A stretch of 13,361 nucleotides of DNA from Gammaproteobacteria bacterium (GCA_003511825.1 DOIU01000068.1:1-13361); one strand, 5' to 3'. Shown: positions 1-6,826, counted from the first letter of the stretch. A program made the numbers and translations. The notes: generated by a model not told the origin, from the letters alone.

Positions 1-2
1 TG

Positions 3-50
3 AAGTCTCACGTTAAGGCGCGAGTGCGAACGAGGTCGACGCCGCAGTGA
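3..50 (+). CDS. 3' end of an upstream gene (partial, unidentified)
   Basis: This is an open frame running in from the left edge and ending at TGA 48-50. Only about 15 residues are visible (KSHVKARVRTRSTPQ), so no function can be assigned. The argument for reality is the junction: the TGA overlaps GTG 47-49 as GTGA, the same 4-base overlap seen at the next two gene boundaries. That suggests an operon with coupled translation. The competing reading is that the gene at 47 is the C-terminal piece of a larger protein and this frame is meaningless. Confidence 0.25.
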   Translation, partial: KSHVKARVRTRSTPQ

Positions 51-472
51 GTGCCTTCGCATCCATCGACAGCGAAGGCGATGTGCGGGAGCTTGTCGAT
101 CGTGTGGCAGACGTATTGACCGGCATGCCATCTATTCGCCTGGAGCGGTTGGCGTGGTATCGAACGCCTGCTGACCAGCCATCCCAGCAGTGGCGCAAGC
201 GATTTCATCAGCGACAAGGCTTTCCTTCCACCGAGCGACTGGATGTCTTGGTACGAATTTCTCTCGAGGCAGATGCGCACTATGCGGGTCGACAGCAGCG
301 GCAGAACCGCATTATCCAGGCGTTACGTGATGGCGGCTTTGATGTCAGTGCATTGTCCTCGGAGGCCGACAAGTCGATGCATTCGGGCGCATTGTCAGTG
401 GAGTCCTCGAACGCCCATCAAGCTCAAGTGCTTAATCTCGTGCTCAGTCAGAGGTTTTCCACGCCATCATGA
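47..472 (+). CDS. PilN/MshI-like assembly protein, C-terminal-domain-type (141 aa)
   Basis: No family is recognised with certainty. The product is soluble, with no signal peptide or membrane segment. Its second half (around residues 65-105) has a beta-alpha-beta pattern: the strand LDVLVRISLEA, a helix of about 18 residues ending QNRIIQALRDGG, then FDVSAL. This resembles the C-terminal ferredoxin-like domain of PilN/GspL-type inner-membrane platform proteins. The first 40 residues, with LVDRVADVL and SIRLERLAWY, also fit that family. PilN proteins normally carry an N-terminal membrane helix. The frame is open from 17, but TAA at 14-16 blocks extension, and GTG 47 is the only start codon. Either this is a stand-alone short protein or a larger gene has been broken just upstream. 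It overlaps the next gene by 4 bases (ATGA), consistent with an operon with the PilO-like gene. Confidence 0.6.
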   Translation: MSAFASIDSEGDVRELVDRVADVLTGMPSIRLERLAWYRTPADQPSQQWRKRFHQRQGFPSTERLDVLVRISLEADAHYAGRQQRQNRIIQALRDGGFDVSALSSEADKSMHSGALSVESSNAHQAQVLNLVLSQRFSTPS

Positions 473-1044
473 TGTTCTCATACCGTCAGCGCATGCCGGT
501 GTTGCTCCTCGTCTTTGGCTTGACCCTGCTTGCAGTTTGCGCGGCTGGGTTCGTGTGGTGGCATCTGCAGATGGTGCGAACGGACTATCTTGCCGAGAAG
601 GCCACCCAGGATCGATTGATGCGAACGCTCACGACGGATACGGAGTCACTGCAAACCTTGCAACAACACTATGCTGCGTTTGCCGGGCTGCCGGCGTCAG
701 CGTCGGCAGAGAAACGGCGGGCGCGTATTCTGGACATCCTCAATGCGCAGGCAAAAGACCATGGCTCTATAGTGCATTATCGCTTCCTTGAGCCTCGTGT
801 GATGCCACTGCATCACAGCGAACGAGCGCATGGCGTTGTTGCAGAAACGCTGGTATTAAAGGGCACTGCCAAACATATGCCGCATATTTACGCCCTGTTT
901 GATCGCCTTGACGCATCTCAAGAGCGATTCGACATTCGAGGTTGTGATGTTGAACGTCCGGATCTTGCCAAGGGTGGGACAACAGCGCTAACGGTGACCT
1001 GCATGCTGAGCTGGTATTTCTTGCAACGGAGCGACGACACATGA
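469..1044 (+). CDS. PilO/GspM-like bitopic inner-membrane assembly protein (191 aa)
   Basis: The protein has one membrane helix (about residues 9-33, MPVLLLVFGLTLLAVCAAGF...). Polar heptad-like sequence (about 38-70, DYLAEKATQDRLMRTL...) follows and is likely a short coiled coil. The rest is a periplasmic alpha/beta domain (about 80-185). This is the architecture of PilO/GspM/MshJ, which pair with PilN/GspL to link the cytoplasmic ATPase to the outer part of a type IV pilus or type II secretion machine. The C-terminal domain has strands VAETLVLKGTA and ALTVTCMLSWYF and two cysteines that could form a disulfide. Start ATG 469 overlaps the previous stop (ATGA); ATG 472 is possible. The gene overlaps the next by 4 bases. 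The fold-level assignment is fairly safe, but the exact system (MSHA, T4P or T2SS-like) cannot be decided here. Confidence 0.65.
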   Translation: MMFSYRQRMPVLLLVFGLTLLAVCAAGFVWWHLQMVRTDYLAEKATQDRLMRTLTTDTESLQTLQQHYAAFAGLPASASAEKRRARILDILNAQAKDHGSIVHYRFLEPRVMPLHHSERAHGVVAETLVLKGTAKHMPHIYALFDRLDASQERFDIRGCDVERPDLAKGGTTALTVTCMLSWYFLQRSDDT

Positions 1045-1451
1045 ACCGAATGGGTTTGCTCATCGCAATTGTTTGTGTGCTTGGTTTCACGGAGGAGGGA
1101 TTGTCTGATGAGACGCCCTTGCAGGGTAAACGTCTGTTTTTTTCGGCGCAGGAGCGCCAACAACGGGATAGGGTGCCAGGGCCGCGTGTCCAAGCGCCAA
1201 AGACGGAGCCAATCGCAGCATTTGTACCTGAATTGCGTTATCAAGGGTATCTGTGCAAGCACGGGCGAGGACGAGAGTTTTGGTCTGTCTCCACGCCCAA
1301 GCGCATGGTACCCTTTTCGCGGCAGTCACGGAATGACTCCGCCGCGTGTCCTACCAGCGTGACAGCCATGTATGGCAGGGCTGCGCGATTCCAGTATTCA
1401 CAAGGATGGAAACAGCATGCATCGACGATTGAGATCATTCGGCGAGAATAG
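1041..1451 (+). CDS. Small exported protein in PilP/MshK position (136 aa)
   Basis: The start (MNRMGLLIAIVCVLGF) is a probable Sec signal peptide of about 22 residues, followed by a mature part of about 114 residues. The motif KRLFFSAQERQQRDR is like the RLFF(T/S)xxER stretch in small periplasmic proteins encoded beside PilN/PilO-like genes. The segment LRYQGYLCKHGRGREFWSV fits a short beta domain. A role as periplasmic partner (PilP/GspC-like) of the PilO-like protein is inferred from position and topology, not from a diagnostic motif. The gene starts in a 4-base ATGA overlap and its last 35 bases overlap the next gene. The C-terminal third looks irregular, so a frameshift that altered the natural C-terminus is possible. 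Confidence 0.6.
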   Translation: MNRMGLLIAIVCVLGFTEEGLSDETPLQGKRLFFSAQERQQRDRVPGPRVQAPKTEPIAAFVPELRYQGYLCKHGRGREFWSVSTPKRMVPFSRQSRNDSAACPTSVTAMYGRAARFQYSQGWKQHASTIEIIRRE

Positions 1452-2520
1452 GTCACCCGGATCAAGAAGCCGACAAACGGGGGGCGCTGTCTATGCCATC
1501 CTCTTGAGCGTGTTGATCGGGGTTGTGCCCGTGTGGATAAGCAGTTCTGCTCCGGTTGCGACGGTTCAGGACAACAGAGCTGTCGAGACTCGCCACCGAT
1601 TGAAACAAGCACGCGAGAACCTGCTTGCATTATCCGTGCAGTATGCGCACAACTATGGCCCAAGGAGCGCTGGGCCGGGGCACTTGCCTTGCCCAAACCA
1701 AGATTTGCCGGATGGGAGTCGCGCCAATGAGGGGCCGTCGCCGCCCTGCGGTGGCGAGTATGCTGTTGGTCGTTTGCCCCGTCTGACCCGGATCACGCAC
1801 ACGAGTAAAACCGTGGAGTACCAGCCCGGGCACTATGGGCATGCGCATGCATTTTGGTATGCGGTGTCTGGCAATTTTGTGAACAACCCCATCAGTCCGC
1901 AAACTGTTGTCAATCCAGATACCCAGGCGCGGTTGTGGGTGGATGCCGCGGACGATGTGGTGGCTGTGATCATCGACTCTGGCCCCGCGTTGCCACAGCA
2001 AATTGTGTCGCGTCCATCCAGAGCGCATTCGGCTTACCTGGAAGGCGGCAATGCGGATGGCGATGTGCATTTTAGCGTTCAGGCTGATGGCAATGACATG
2101 CTGACCTTTATACACAAAGATGATTTGCTCATGCGTGCTTTGCCGAGAGTCTTGGCCCATGTGCGAGACTGGTTGCTCGACTATCGTCTGCAGCATTGCT
2201 TGCCGGGTACACAGAGCGGTTGCTTTCCTGCCGCGTCTGCGTCCGCCGATGGGGCGTGTGAGGCCGCGTTGTCAGCAGGCTGGCTGGCGGTGGATGTCGG
2301 CAATTGCGAGCGCAGTTTGTTCTCTTCGGGTGTGCTTGAGGGCGTGGCCAATGAACAGCACTGGTTTTTCCGCAACGACTGGGCACGTTTTGTTCGCTAC
2401 TCGGTCAGTGATGACTGCCTGGGAGATCAGGCTTTCGCTTGTGACCCCAAGATTGGGCCGATCGTTGATGGCCCGCCGTGGGAGGCGCATATCCGTATCA
2501 TGCTCGCTGACGCTGCGTAG
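1417..2520 (+). CDS. Large prepilin-like minor pilin without Glu5, Cys-rich C-terminal domain (367 aa)
   Basis: The start is ATG 1417, preceded by AAGGATGG at 1402-1409 (7-base gap); an in-frame ATG at 1372 lacks such a site. The N-terminus has a basic leader, then GG|AVYAILLSVLIGVV (cleavage would follow Gly23), with Ile at mature position 5 where prepilins have Glu. That is the pattern of GspK/PilX-type tip or minor pseudopilins. A helix (about 55-80) leads to an LPCP motif at 90-93, followed by a Cys-Gly segment, YAVSGNF, DVVAVIIDSGP and a GGNADGD turn. The same order occurs in the next gene, so the two are paralogous. The last 130 residues or so are extra and hold most of the cysteines, suggesting a disulfide-stabilised head. 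It probably acts at the tip or in priming of a pilus or pseudopilus; this role is inferred. Confidence 0.7.
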   Translation: MHRRLRSFGENRSPGSRSRQTGGAVYAILLSVLIGVVPVWISSSAPVATVQDNRAVETRHRLKQARENLLALSVQYAHNYGPRSAGPGHLPCPNQDLPDGSRANEGPSPPCGGEYAVGRLPRLTRITHTSKTVEYQPGHYGHAHAFWYAVSGNFVNNPISPQTVVNPDTQARLWVDAADDVVAVIIDSGPALPQQIVSRPSRAHSAYLEGGNADGDVHFSVQADGNDMLTFIHKDDLLMRALPRVLAHVRDWLLDYRLQHCLPGTQSGCFPAASASADGACEAALSAGWLAVDVGNCERSLFSSGVLEGVANEQHWFFRNDWARFVRYSVSDDCLGDQAFACDPKIGPIVDGPPWEAHIRIMLADAA

Positions 2521-2655
2521 TGTTCAGTGGTTCAAGGAAACATTGGCAGAAGTCCATAGAATAGGCGCTCCAGAACACTTGGCTATGCCAGGCGCGCCAA
2601 CGTGCACGCCTGTAAACGGTTTCTCACTATCCCTGACAAGTAATCGATAGGTCGG
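2521..2655 (+). other. Spacer between two prepilin-like genes
   Basis: This 135-base spacer breaks the run of overlapping genes. It contains an 8-base palindrome CGTGCACG, a small TGGC-TAT-GCCA dyad and a possible -10 TAGAAT near 2558, but no convincing -35 partner. No T-rich terminator is visible. I cannot say whether the downstream prepilin gene has its own promoter. Confidence 0.3.
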
Positions 2656-3360
2656 ATGTACACGTTTCCTTATAAAAAACGGGGTTTCTCCCTGGTTGAA
2701 TTAGCGGTGGTCCTCGTTGTCGTCGGGCTGCTGCTGGGTATGATTCTCAAGCCGTTGGGCGCAGGGTTCGATCAGTCCAAACGGCGGCAGGCGTCGCTGC
2801 AGCTGACGCACGTTCGCGATGCTGTGGTCGGTTTTGCCGTTGCTCACGGCCGTCTGCCGTGTCCCGCACTCTCGGGTGGCCAAGAAGCTGAGCCTTGTGT
2901 GCAAGCGCACGGGTATGTGCCGGCTGCGACGTTGGGTGTCCATGGGAATGTGGATGACAGTGGGCGTCTGCTTGACCCCTGGAATCGTCCTATCCACTTC
3001 AGTGTCAGTCTTGCGGATGCACCCGATGTCGGCACAGCGGGGACGCCTGATTTTCTGGATGCCGGTGAACTGCAGCGCGTGGGTATGCGTGACCTGCGGG
3101 GTGATCTCCAAGTCTGTCGCCACGCGAATAACCATTGCACGCAGCAGCATTTGCGCGCCAATCAGATCCCAATGGTGGTCTATTCCTTGGGTAAGGATGC
3201 CAGTCGATCGGGGGATCAGCTCGAAAACCAGGACGGTGACGGCGTGTTTGCCAGTCGCACCTATTCTGAGGTACCTGGCCAGGAGTTTGACGACATCGTA
3301 CTGTGGTTGTCTGAGAACATTCTTTTTACGCGCTTGATGGAAGCTGGCGTCCTGCCTTAG
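2656..3360 (+). CDS. Type IV prepilin-like protein (GFSLVE), minor pilin/pseudopilin (234 aa)
   Basis: This is a canonical class III signal: a basic 10-residue leader MYTFPYKKRG, then FSLVE with Glu at mature position 5, and a hydrophobic helix to about residue 31. It would be cut and N-methylated by a PilD-type peptidase at the inner membrane. The globular part has LPCP at 67-70, a Cys about 14 residues later, GYVPAATLGV, DPWNRPIHFSVS, an IPMVVYSLGKD strand, the acidic NQDGDGVF turn, then DDIVLWLSENILFTRLMEAG. These elements recur in the preceding gene in the same order, so the two proteins are probably paralogues within one fibre. ATG 2656 is the only start giving a proper short leader; AGG 4 bases upstream is a weak ribosome site. 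The exact role (core or tip) is not determinable. Confidence 0.85.
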   Translation: MYTFPYKKRGFSLVELAVVLVVVGLLLGMILKPLGAGFDQSKRRQASLQLTHVRDAVVGFAVAHGRLPCPALSGGQEAEPCVQAHGYVPAATLGVHGNVDDSGRLLDPWNRPIHFSVSLADAPDVGTAGTPDFLDAGELQRVGMRDLRGDLQVCRHANNHCTQQHLRANQIPMVVYSLGKDASRSGDQLENQDGDGVFASRTYSEVPGQEFDDIVLWLSENILFTRLMEAGVLP

Positions 3361-3393
3361 CCGCTCACCCCGCTCGATCACCTTGTTGCGGTT

Positions 3394-3409
3394 TGTGAAT
3401 CGGGTCACA
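3394..3409. promoter_or_regulatory. CRP/Vfr-type binding site 1 (distal)
   Basis: The site is TGTGA-ATCGGG-TCACA, a perfect match to the CRP/Vfr core (TGTGA-N6-TCACA), centred at 3401.5. It lies about 60 bp upstream of the start predicted from the TAGTAT box at 3450-3455, which is the classical class I activator position. The next gene is the 215-aa prepilin. Confidence 0.75.
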
Positions 3410-3425
3410 CTTTTTTCCGTGCCCA

Positions 3426-3455
3426 TTGCGGGGTGTGACGCGTATCACATAGTAT
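3426..3455 (+). promoter_or_regulatory. Candidate sigma70 promoter for the prepilin at 3495
   Basis: TTGCGG at 3426-3431 and TAGTAT at 3450-3455 are separated by 18 bases. Transcription would start near 3462 and leave a leader of about 33 bases with GGAGG before ATG 3495. The spacer is fully occupied by the second CRP/Vfr box, so the element could be repressed by that site or be a weak activator-dependent promoter. The match is moderate. Confidence 0.45.
3434..3449. promoter_or_regulatory. CRP/Vfr-type binding site 2 (proximal)
   Basis: The site is TGTGA-CGCGTA-TCACA, a second perfect palindrome centred at 3441.5, exactly 40 bp from the first (close to four helical turns). It overlaps the spacer of the candidate promoter at 3426-3455. 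Binding there would therefore block that promoter, unless a different downstream start is used. Confidence 0.75.
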
Positions 3456-3494
3456 TGTCACGCATTCTATTTCAACAAGCATGGAGGCTTGATT

Positions 3495-4142
3495 ATGCAA
3501 CTGCAAAAAGGATTTACCCTCATTGAAATATCCATTGTCCTGGTGATCGTTGGTCTGATTCTAGGCGGCGTCCTGAAAGGGCAGGCCTTGGTTGACAGTG
3601 CCCGCGTCCGATCCATCGTCAACGATATCAACGGGATTCGTACCGCCTGGTATGGCTTTCAAGATCGTTTTCATGCTGTGCCGGGAGATTTCCCTGGCGC
3701 ATCCACCCATATTGACGCGGCCGCACTCGACGGTGACGGGGATGGCATTATCGATTCCAAGCAAGAGATCGCCGGCGTCTGGCAGCATCTCTCTACCACG
3801 GGTTTTATTTCAGGCAACTACGACGGCAGCAGCGCGAGTGTCGGCACCCAAGAAGATATTGCTTGCGCAACAAGCACATGCCCGCAAAATCCCTACTACG
3901 GGTTTTATAAAATCACTTATGCCAAGAAAGGCAGTGGTGTGGGGCAGGCCAGCAATGAGTTTTATACGGGCGGTAATATTCCCTCATCAGTCCTGTATGA
4001 GATTGATAACAAGCTGGATGATGGTCTGCCTGACAAAGGCAGTTTCAGAGTGCATGCTGACACAGCCACGAACTGCACCGCGAACGGCACCTGGAAAGTT
4101 GTTGATGAGTACCGGGATTGCGCTGCTGTGTATCTTGATTGA
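3495..4142 (+). CDS. Type IV prepilin / pilin-like protein (GFTLIE), 215 aa
   Basis: A short leader MQLQKG is followed by FTLIEISIVLVIVGLILGG, a textbook prepilin peptidase site with Glu5. The start is ATG 3495, seven bases after GGAGG (3483-3487). The segment KGQALVDSARVRSIVNDI continues the N-terminal helix. FHAVPGDFPGA is typical of a widespread family of gammaproteobacterial prepilin-type proteins. The LDGDGDGIIDSKQE loop looks like a Ca2+-binding DxDGDG turn. Two cysteines in SCP-like loops (around 120-127) and a C-terminal pair (NCT...RDC) could make disulfides. The product is predicted to be a membrane-extracted fibre subunit. It has its own regulated leader, unlike the genes before it, so it may be expressed at a different level, as a major subunit would be. 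It converges on ntrC. Confidence 0.88.
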   Translation: MQLQKGFTLIEISIVLVIVGLILGGVLKGQALVDSARVRSIVNDINGIRTAWYGFQDRFHAVPGDFPGASTHIDAAALDGDGDGIIDSKQEIAGVWQHLSTTGFISGNYDGSSASVGTQEDIACATSTCPQNPYYGFYKITYAKKGSGVGQASNEFYTGGNIPSSVLYEIDNKLDDGLPDKGSFRVHADTATNCTANGTWKVVDEYRDCAAVYLD

Positions 4143-4181
4143 GTCGGTGTCTTAATCCATAGCGCGTTCGTTCCAGCGGGT

Positions 4182-4200
4182 CGCTCTCACTCCGAGAGCG
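4182..4200. terminator. Weak hairpin between convergent prepilin and ntrC genes
   Basis: CGCTCTC-ACTCC-GAGAGCG forms a 7-bp stem in the 70-base gap between two convergent genes. Neither strand has a T-run after the stem, so it is at best a weak bidirectional terminator. Confidence 0.3.
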
Positions 4201-4212
4201 GTGCCGCTGTGG

Positions 4213-5625
4213 CTATAGGTCTTTGTCCATATCAAGTTCTTTGATTTTTCGGGTGAGCGTGTTGCGCCCCCATCCGAGCAGCTTGGCGGCTTCTTGGCGT
4301 TTGTTTTGGGTTTTTTCCATAGCGCAATTGATGAGAATGCGCTCAAACGCTGGCGTGGCAATGCCCAGTAGATCACTGGCGCCACCCAGGAGTTGTTTGT
4401 TGGCCCACTGGCGCAGCTCCACTTCCCAGGCATTGCTTTGTTCTACAACCGTTTCGAGCAAATCGGGTGGCAAGTCATCGACGCTGAGTTCCTGACCGCT
4501 GGCCATCACAGTGAGCCATCTCGCCGTGTTCTCTAGCTGGCGCACATTGCCCGGCCAATCGAGCATGCTGAGATAGTTTTCAAACTCGCGCGACGTGGAC
4601 TTGGGGTCAACTTCCAGTTCAGCAGCTGCACTTTTTAAAAAGTGCCTCAGCAGCAGGGGAATATCTTCACGTCGTTCGCGCAAAGACGGCGCTTTCACGC
4701 GGATCACATTGAGTCGGTGATACAAGTCTTCGCGAAAACGTTCTTCCTTGACCAGCTGTTCAAGGTTTTGGTGGGTTGCCGCGATGATGCGGACATCCAC
4801 GCGAATCGGTGTGTGGCCGCCCACGCGATAAAATTGCCCATCGGCCAGCACGCGCAACAGACGCGTTTGCAAAGACGCAGGCATGTCACCAATTTCATCC
4901 AAGAACAGTGTGCCGCCATCCGCTTGCTCAAAACGCCCCACACGCGTTGTTTGCGCACCTGTGAAGGCGCCTTTTTCATGGCCAAAGAGCTCAGATTCCA
5001 TCAAATCGTGTGGAATAGCCGCCATATTCAGTGCGATAAAAGGTTTGGAGACGCGCGGGCTGTGGCGATGCAGAGCCTTGGCGATAAGCTCTTTACCCGA
5101 GCCGGACTCGCCGTTAATCAATACGGCGATATTCGATCGTGACAGACGACCAATCGCACGAAAGACCTCTTGCATCGCCGGAGCTTTACCGATCAGCTCC
5201 TTGCCGGCGTTTCCCAACATGTCATTGCTGGCGGCGGGGGTCTTGACCGTATTATTGGTTTTGCAAGCCCGCTCCGTCAGTTGGATCACCTCATCCACGT
5301 CAAACGGTTTGGGGATGTACTCGAAGGCGCCGCCTTCATAAGCCGAAACCGCGCTGTCCAGATCAGAGTGCGCGGTCATGATGATGATCGGCATTTGCGG
5401 ATGCTCTGTCCTGAAATGCTGCAGAAACTGCAAGCCGTCAGTGCCAGGCATACGTACATCGCTGATAATCACATCGGGCAACTGCCCGTCGTACCGTAAC
5501 GAACGCATGACTTCGTCGGCACTGGAAAAGCAACGGGTCTGCATTGCGGTTTTTTGAAAGGCTTTATCCAGCACCCATCGAATGGATTGATCATCGTCGA
5601 TGATCCATACCTGTTCAGCTGACAT
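4213..5625 (-). CDS. ntrC: Nitrogen regulation response regulator NtrC (NR-I), 470 aa
   Basis: NtrC is a sigma54-dependent activator switched on by phosphorylation from NtrB when nitrogen is short. Its receiver domain (about 5-120) has the acidic pocket D11/D12, phospho-acceptor D56 in SDVRMPG, Thr84 and Lys106. The AAA+ domain (about 140-380) has Walker A GESGSGKE at 172-179, the sigma54-contacting GAFTGA loop at 219-224 and Walker B GGTLFLDEIGD. A Fis-type helix-turn-helix lies at the C-terminus (EAAKLLGWGRNTLTRKIKEL). The length matches the family (about 470). ATG 5625 is preceded by GGAGGTG on the minus strand, and the start overlaps the end of ntrB by 11 bases, indicating coupled expression. 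No key residue is missing. Confidence 0.98.
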   Translation of the reverse strand: MSAEQVWIIDDDQSIRWVLDKAFQKTAMQTRCFSSADEVMRSLRYDGQLPDVIISDVRMPGTDGLQFLQHFRTEHPQMPIIIMTAHSDLDSAVSAYEGGAFEYIPKPFDVDEVIQLTERACKTNNTVKTPAASNDMLGNAGKELIGKAPAMQEVFRAIGRLSRSNIAVLINGESGSGKELIAKALHRHSPRVSKPFIALNMAAIPHDLMESELFGHEKGAFTGAQTTRVGRFEQADGGTLFLDEIGDMPASLQTRLLRVLADGQFYRVGGHTPIRVDVRIIAATHQNLEQLVKEERFREDLYHRLNVIRVKAPSLRERREDIPLLLRHFLKSAAAELEVDPKSTSREFENYLSMLDWPGNVRQLENTARWLTVMASGQELSVDDLPPDLLETVVEQSNAWEVELRQWANKQLLGGASDLLGIATPAFERILINCAMEKTQNKRQEAAKLLGWGRNTLTRKIKELDMDKDL

Positions 5626-6703
5626 CCTTCACCTCCAGAGGAATTAGGACCGAAAAAACGGTTTGGCCCGGTTGGCTGCGGCATTCGATGATGCCGCCTT
5701 GCTGGTTGACCAGCGATTGTGCGATAGAAAGGCCAAGGCCGGTTCCATCGGCGCGCCCCGTTATCATCGGATAAAAAATTGATGCGGAAATTTCTTCAGG
5801 GATACCTGGACCATCGTCTTCGATATCCACGATACCCACTAACTTGTGTAATTTGCTGCCGATTGTCACGTAGCGCGCGACCCGCGTCTTGAACAAAATT
5901 CGGCCCTGTCCATTCAGTGCCTGTAGCGCATTGCCCGTGATGTTCAAAAAGACCTGAATCATATGATCGCGGTCAGCCGTGAAGTCGGGGATACTCGGGT
6001 CGTAGTCGGTCTTCAGCACCACGCCTTCCGGCGCCTCGGCGCGAATCAAGGTGCGCACGTATTCGAGTGCTTCATGGATATTGATCGACGTCGGACGCGG
6101 TCGTGTGTGCGGCCCGAGCATGCGGTCAATCAAATTGTGCAGGCGGTCAGCTTCGCGAATGACAATGCTGGTGTACTCCTGCAGTGATTCTTCGTCCAGC
6201 TCGCGCTCGAGCAGTTGTGCCGCCCCTCGAATCCCACCCAGCGGGTTCTTGATCTCATGGGCCAAGCCACGCAACAGATTGCGAGAGATCTCCTGCTGAG
6301 ACAGCAAGGCGTTCTCACGCGCGATTTTGATCTGATGATCAATGCTGTGGATTTCGAGCAGCAGCCCAGGCGGCTCACCCTTGAACAGAAACGTCGAAAT
6401 CGTACAGTCAATCAAGGTGGGCAGATTCTGTCCGGGGCGCTGCACGCGGACTTCGCGTTCGGTGGTACGTCGCTCGTGAGACAGCACATCCTGCATGCGA
6501 TCAAGAAATGTGGGCGGAAAGCTGGCAAGTTGCGACAGTGGCAGGCCGACAGCCAAACGCGCGCCGACTGAGAACAAGACTTCTGCTGCGCCGTTAATAT
6601 ACGTGATGCGCAGATCGGCGTTCAGGCAGATGGTTGCAGTCATCTGTTGTTCCTGAACGGCTTCGGCCTCGCAGGCGCAGGTATTAAGAAGCTTTTTCTT
6701 CAT
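5615..6703 (-). CDS. ntrB: Nitrogen sensor histidine kinase/phosphatase NtrB (NR-II), 362 aa
   Basis: NtrB is a cytoplasmic bifunctional kinase/phosphatase acting on NtrC, normally gated by PII proteins. The PAS domain (about 22-120, LNADLRITYINGAAEVLF) is followed by the dimerisation/phospho-acceptor helix LRGLAHEIKNPLGG with His149. Then come the N-box (LNITGNALQAL), the G1 box (DIEDDGPGIP), the FYPMITGR segment and the G2 box (GTGLGLSIAQ). There is no membrane segment, as expected. ATG 6703 gives an N-terminus like Pseudomonas NtrB. An in-frame TTG at 6727 would add 8 residues. ATG 6643 would remove 20, and it has AGGAA just upstream. The choice matters because a sigma54-like promoter predicts transcription starting near 6705, which would make ATG 6703 nearly leaderless. 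ntrC follows with an 11-base overlap. Confidence 0.97.
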   Translation of the reverse strand: MKKKLLNTCACEAEAVQEQQMTATICLNADLRITYINGAAEVLFSVGARLAVGLPLSQLASFPPTFLDRMQDVLSHERRTTEREVRVQRPGQNLPTLIDCTISTFLFKGEPPGLLLEIHSIDHQIKIARENALLSQQEISRNLLRGLAHEIKNPLGGIRGAAQLLERELDEESLQEYTSIVIREADRLHNLIDRMLGPHTRPRPTSINIHEALEYVRTLIRAEAPEGVVLKTDYDPSIPDFTADRDHMIQVFLNITGNALQALNGQGRILFKTRVARYVTIGSKLHKLVGIVDIEDDGPGIPEEISASIFYPMITGRADGTGLGLSIAQSLVNQQGGIIECRSQPGQTVFSVLIPLEVKDVS

Positions 6704-6715
6704 AGTCACTCTCAG

Positions 6716-6731
6716 TGCAATTACCAAACCA
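6716..6731 (-). promoter_or_regulatory. Sigma54-like -24/-12 promoter of ntrBC
   Basis: Read on the minus strand this is TGGTTTGGTAATTGCA, with GG and GC exactly 10 bases apart and a complete TTGCA. Only the CAC after the GG differs from TGGCACG-N4-TTGCA. It would initiate near 6705. The NtrC-like sites at 6858-6874 and 6827-6843 lie about 160 and 130 bp upstream of that start, a usual enhancer distance. Confidence 0.5.
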
Positions 6732-6773
6732 CGCTGAAGTGAACTGAATATGACAAACGCTAATCTAAAAATT

Positions 6774-6798
6774 CCATATAATTCAGTGGATTATATGG
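6774..6798. repeat. Perfect 9-bp inverted repeat upstream of ntrB
   Basis: CCATATAAT, a 7-base spacer TCAGTGG, then ATTATATGG form a perfect dyad centred at 6786. It is AT-rich and lies between the NtrC-like sites and the sigma54-like promoter. It has no T-run, so a terminator is unlikely. It may be an operator or an integration-host-factor-like bend region. On the minus strand one arm reads as a TATAAT box, but no -35 partner is visible. Confidence 0.5.
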
Positions 6799-6826
6799 TT
6801 GGCGGAGTTCTGTGCTCGATGATGGA

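Noticed and set aside
2120..2650. 176-residue plus-strand frame overlapping the large prepilin-like gene
   Set aside because: It is mostly inside the supported gene in another frame; its content is Arg/Ser/Cys-rich without recognisable motifs.
2701..3426. 241-residue minus-strand frame opposite the GFSLVE prepilin
   Set aside because: The plus strand encodes a textbook prepilin; the antisense product shows no signal or domain.
3721..3780. GDGDGD-like codon repeats as a tandem repeat
   Set aside because: This is a short coding acidic turn (DGDGDGII) in the prepilin, not a DNA repeat.
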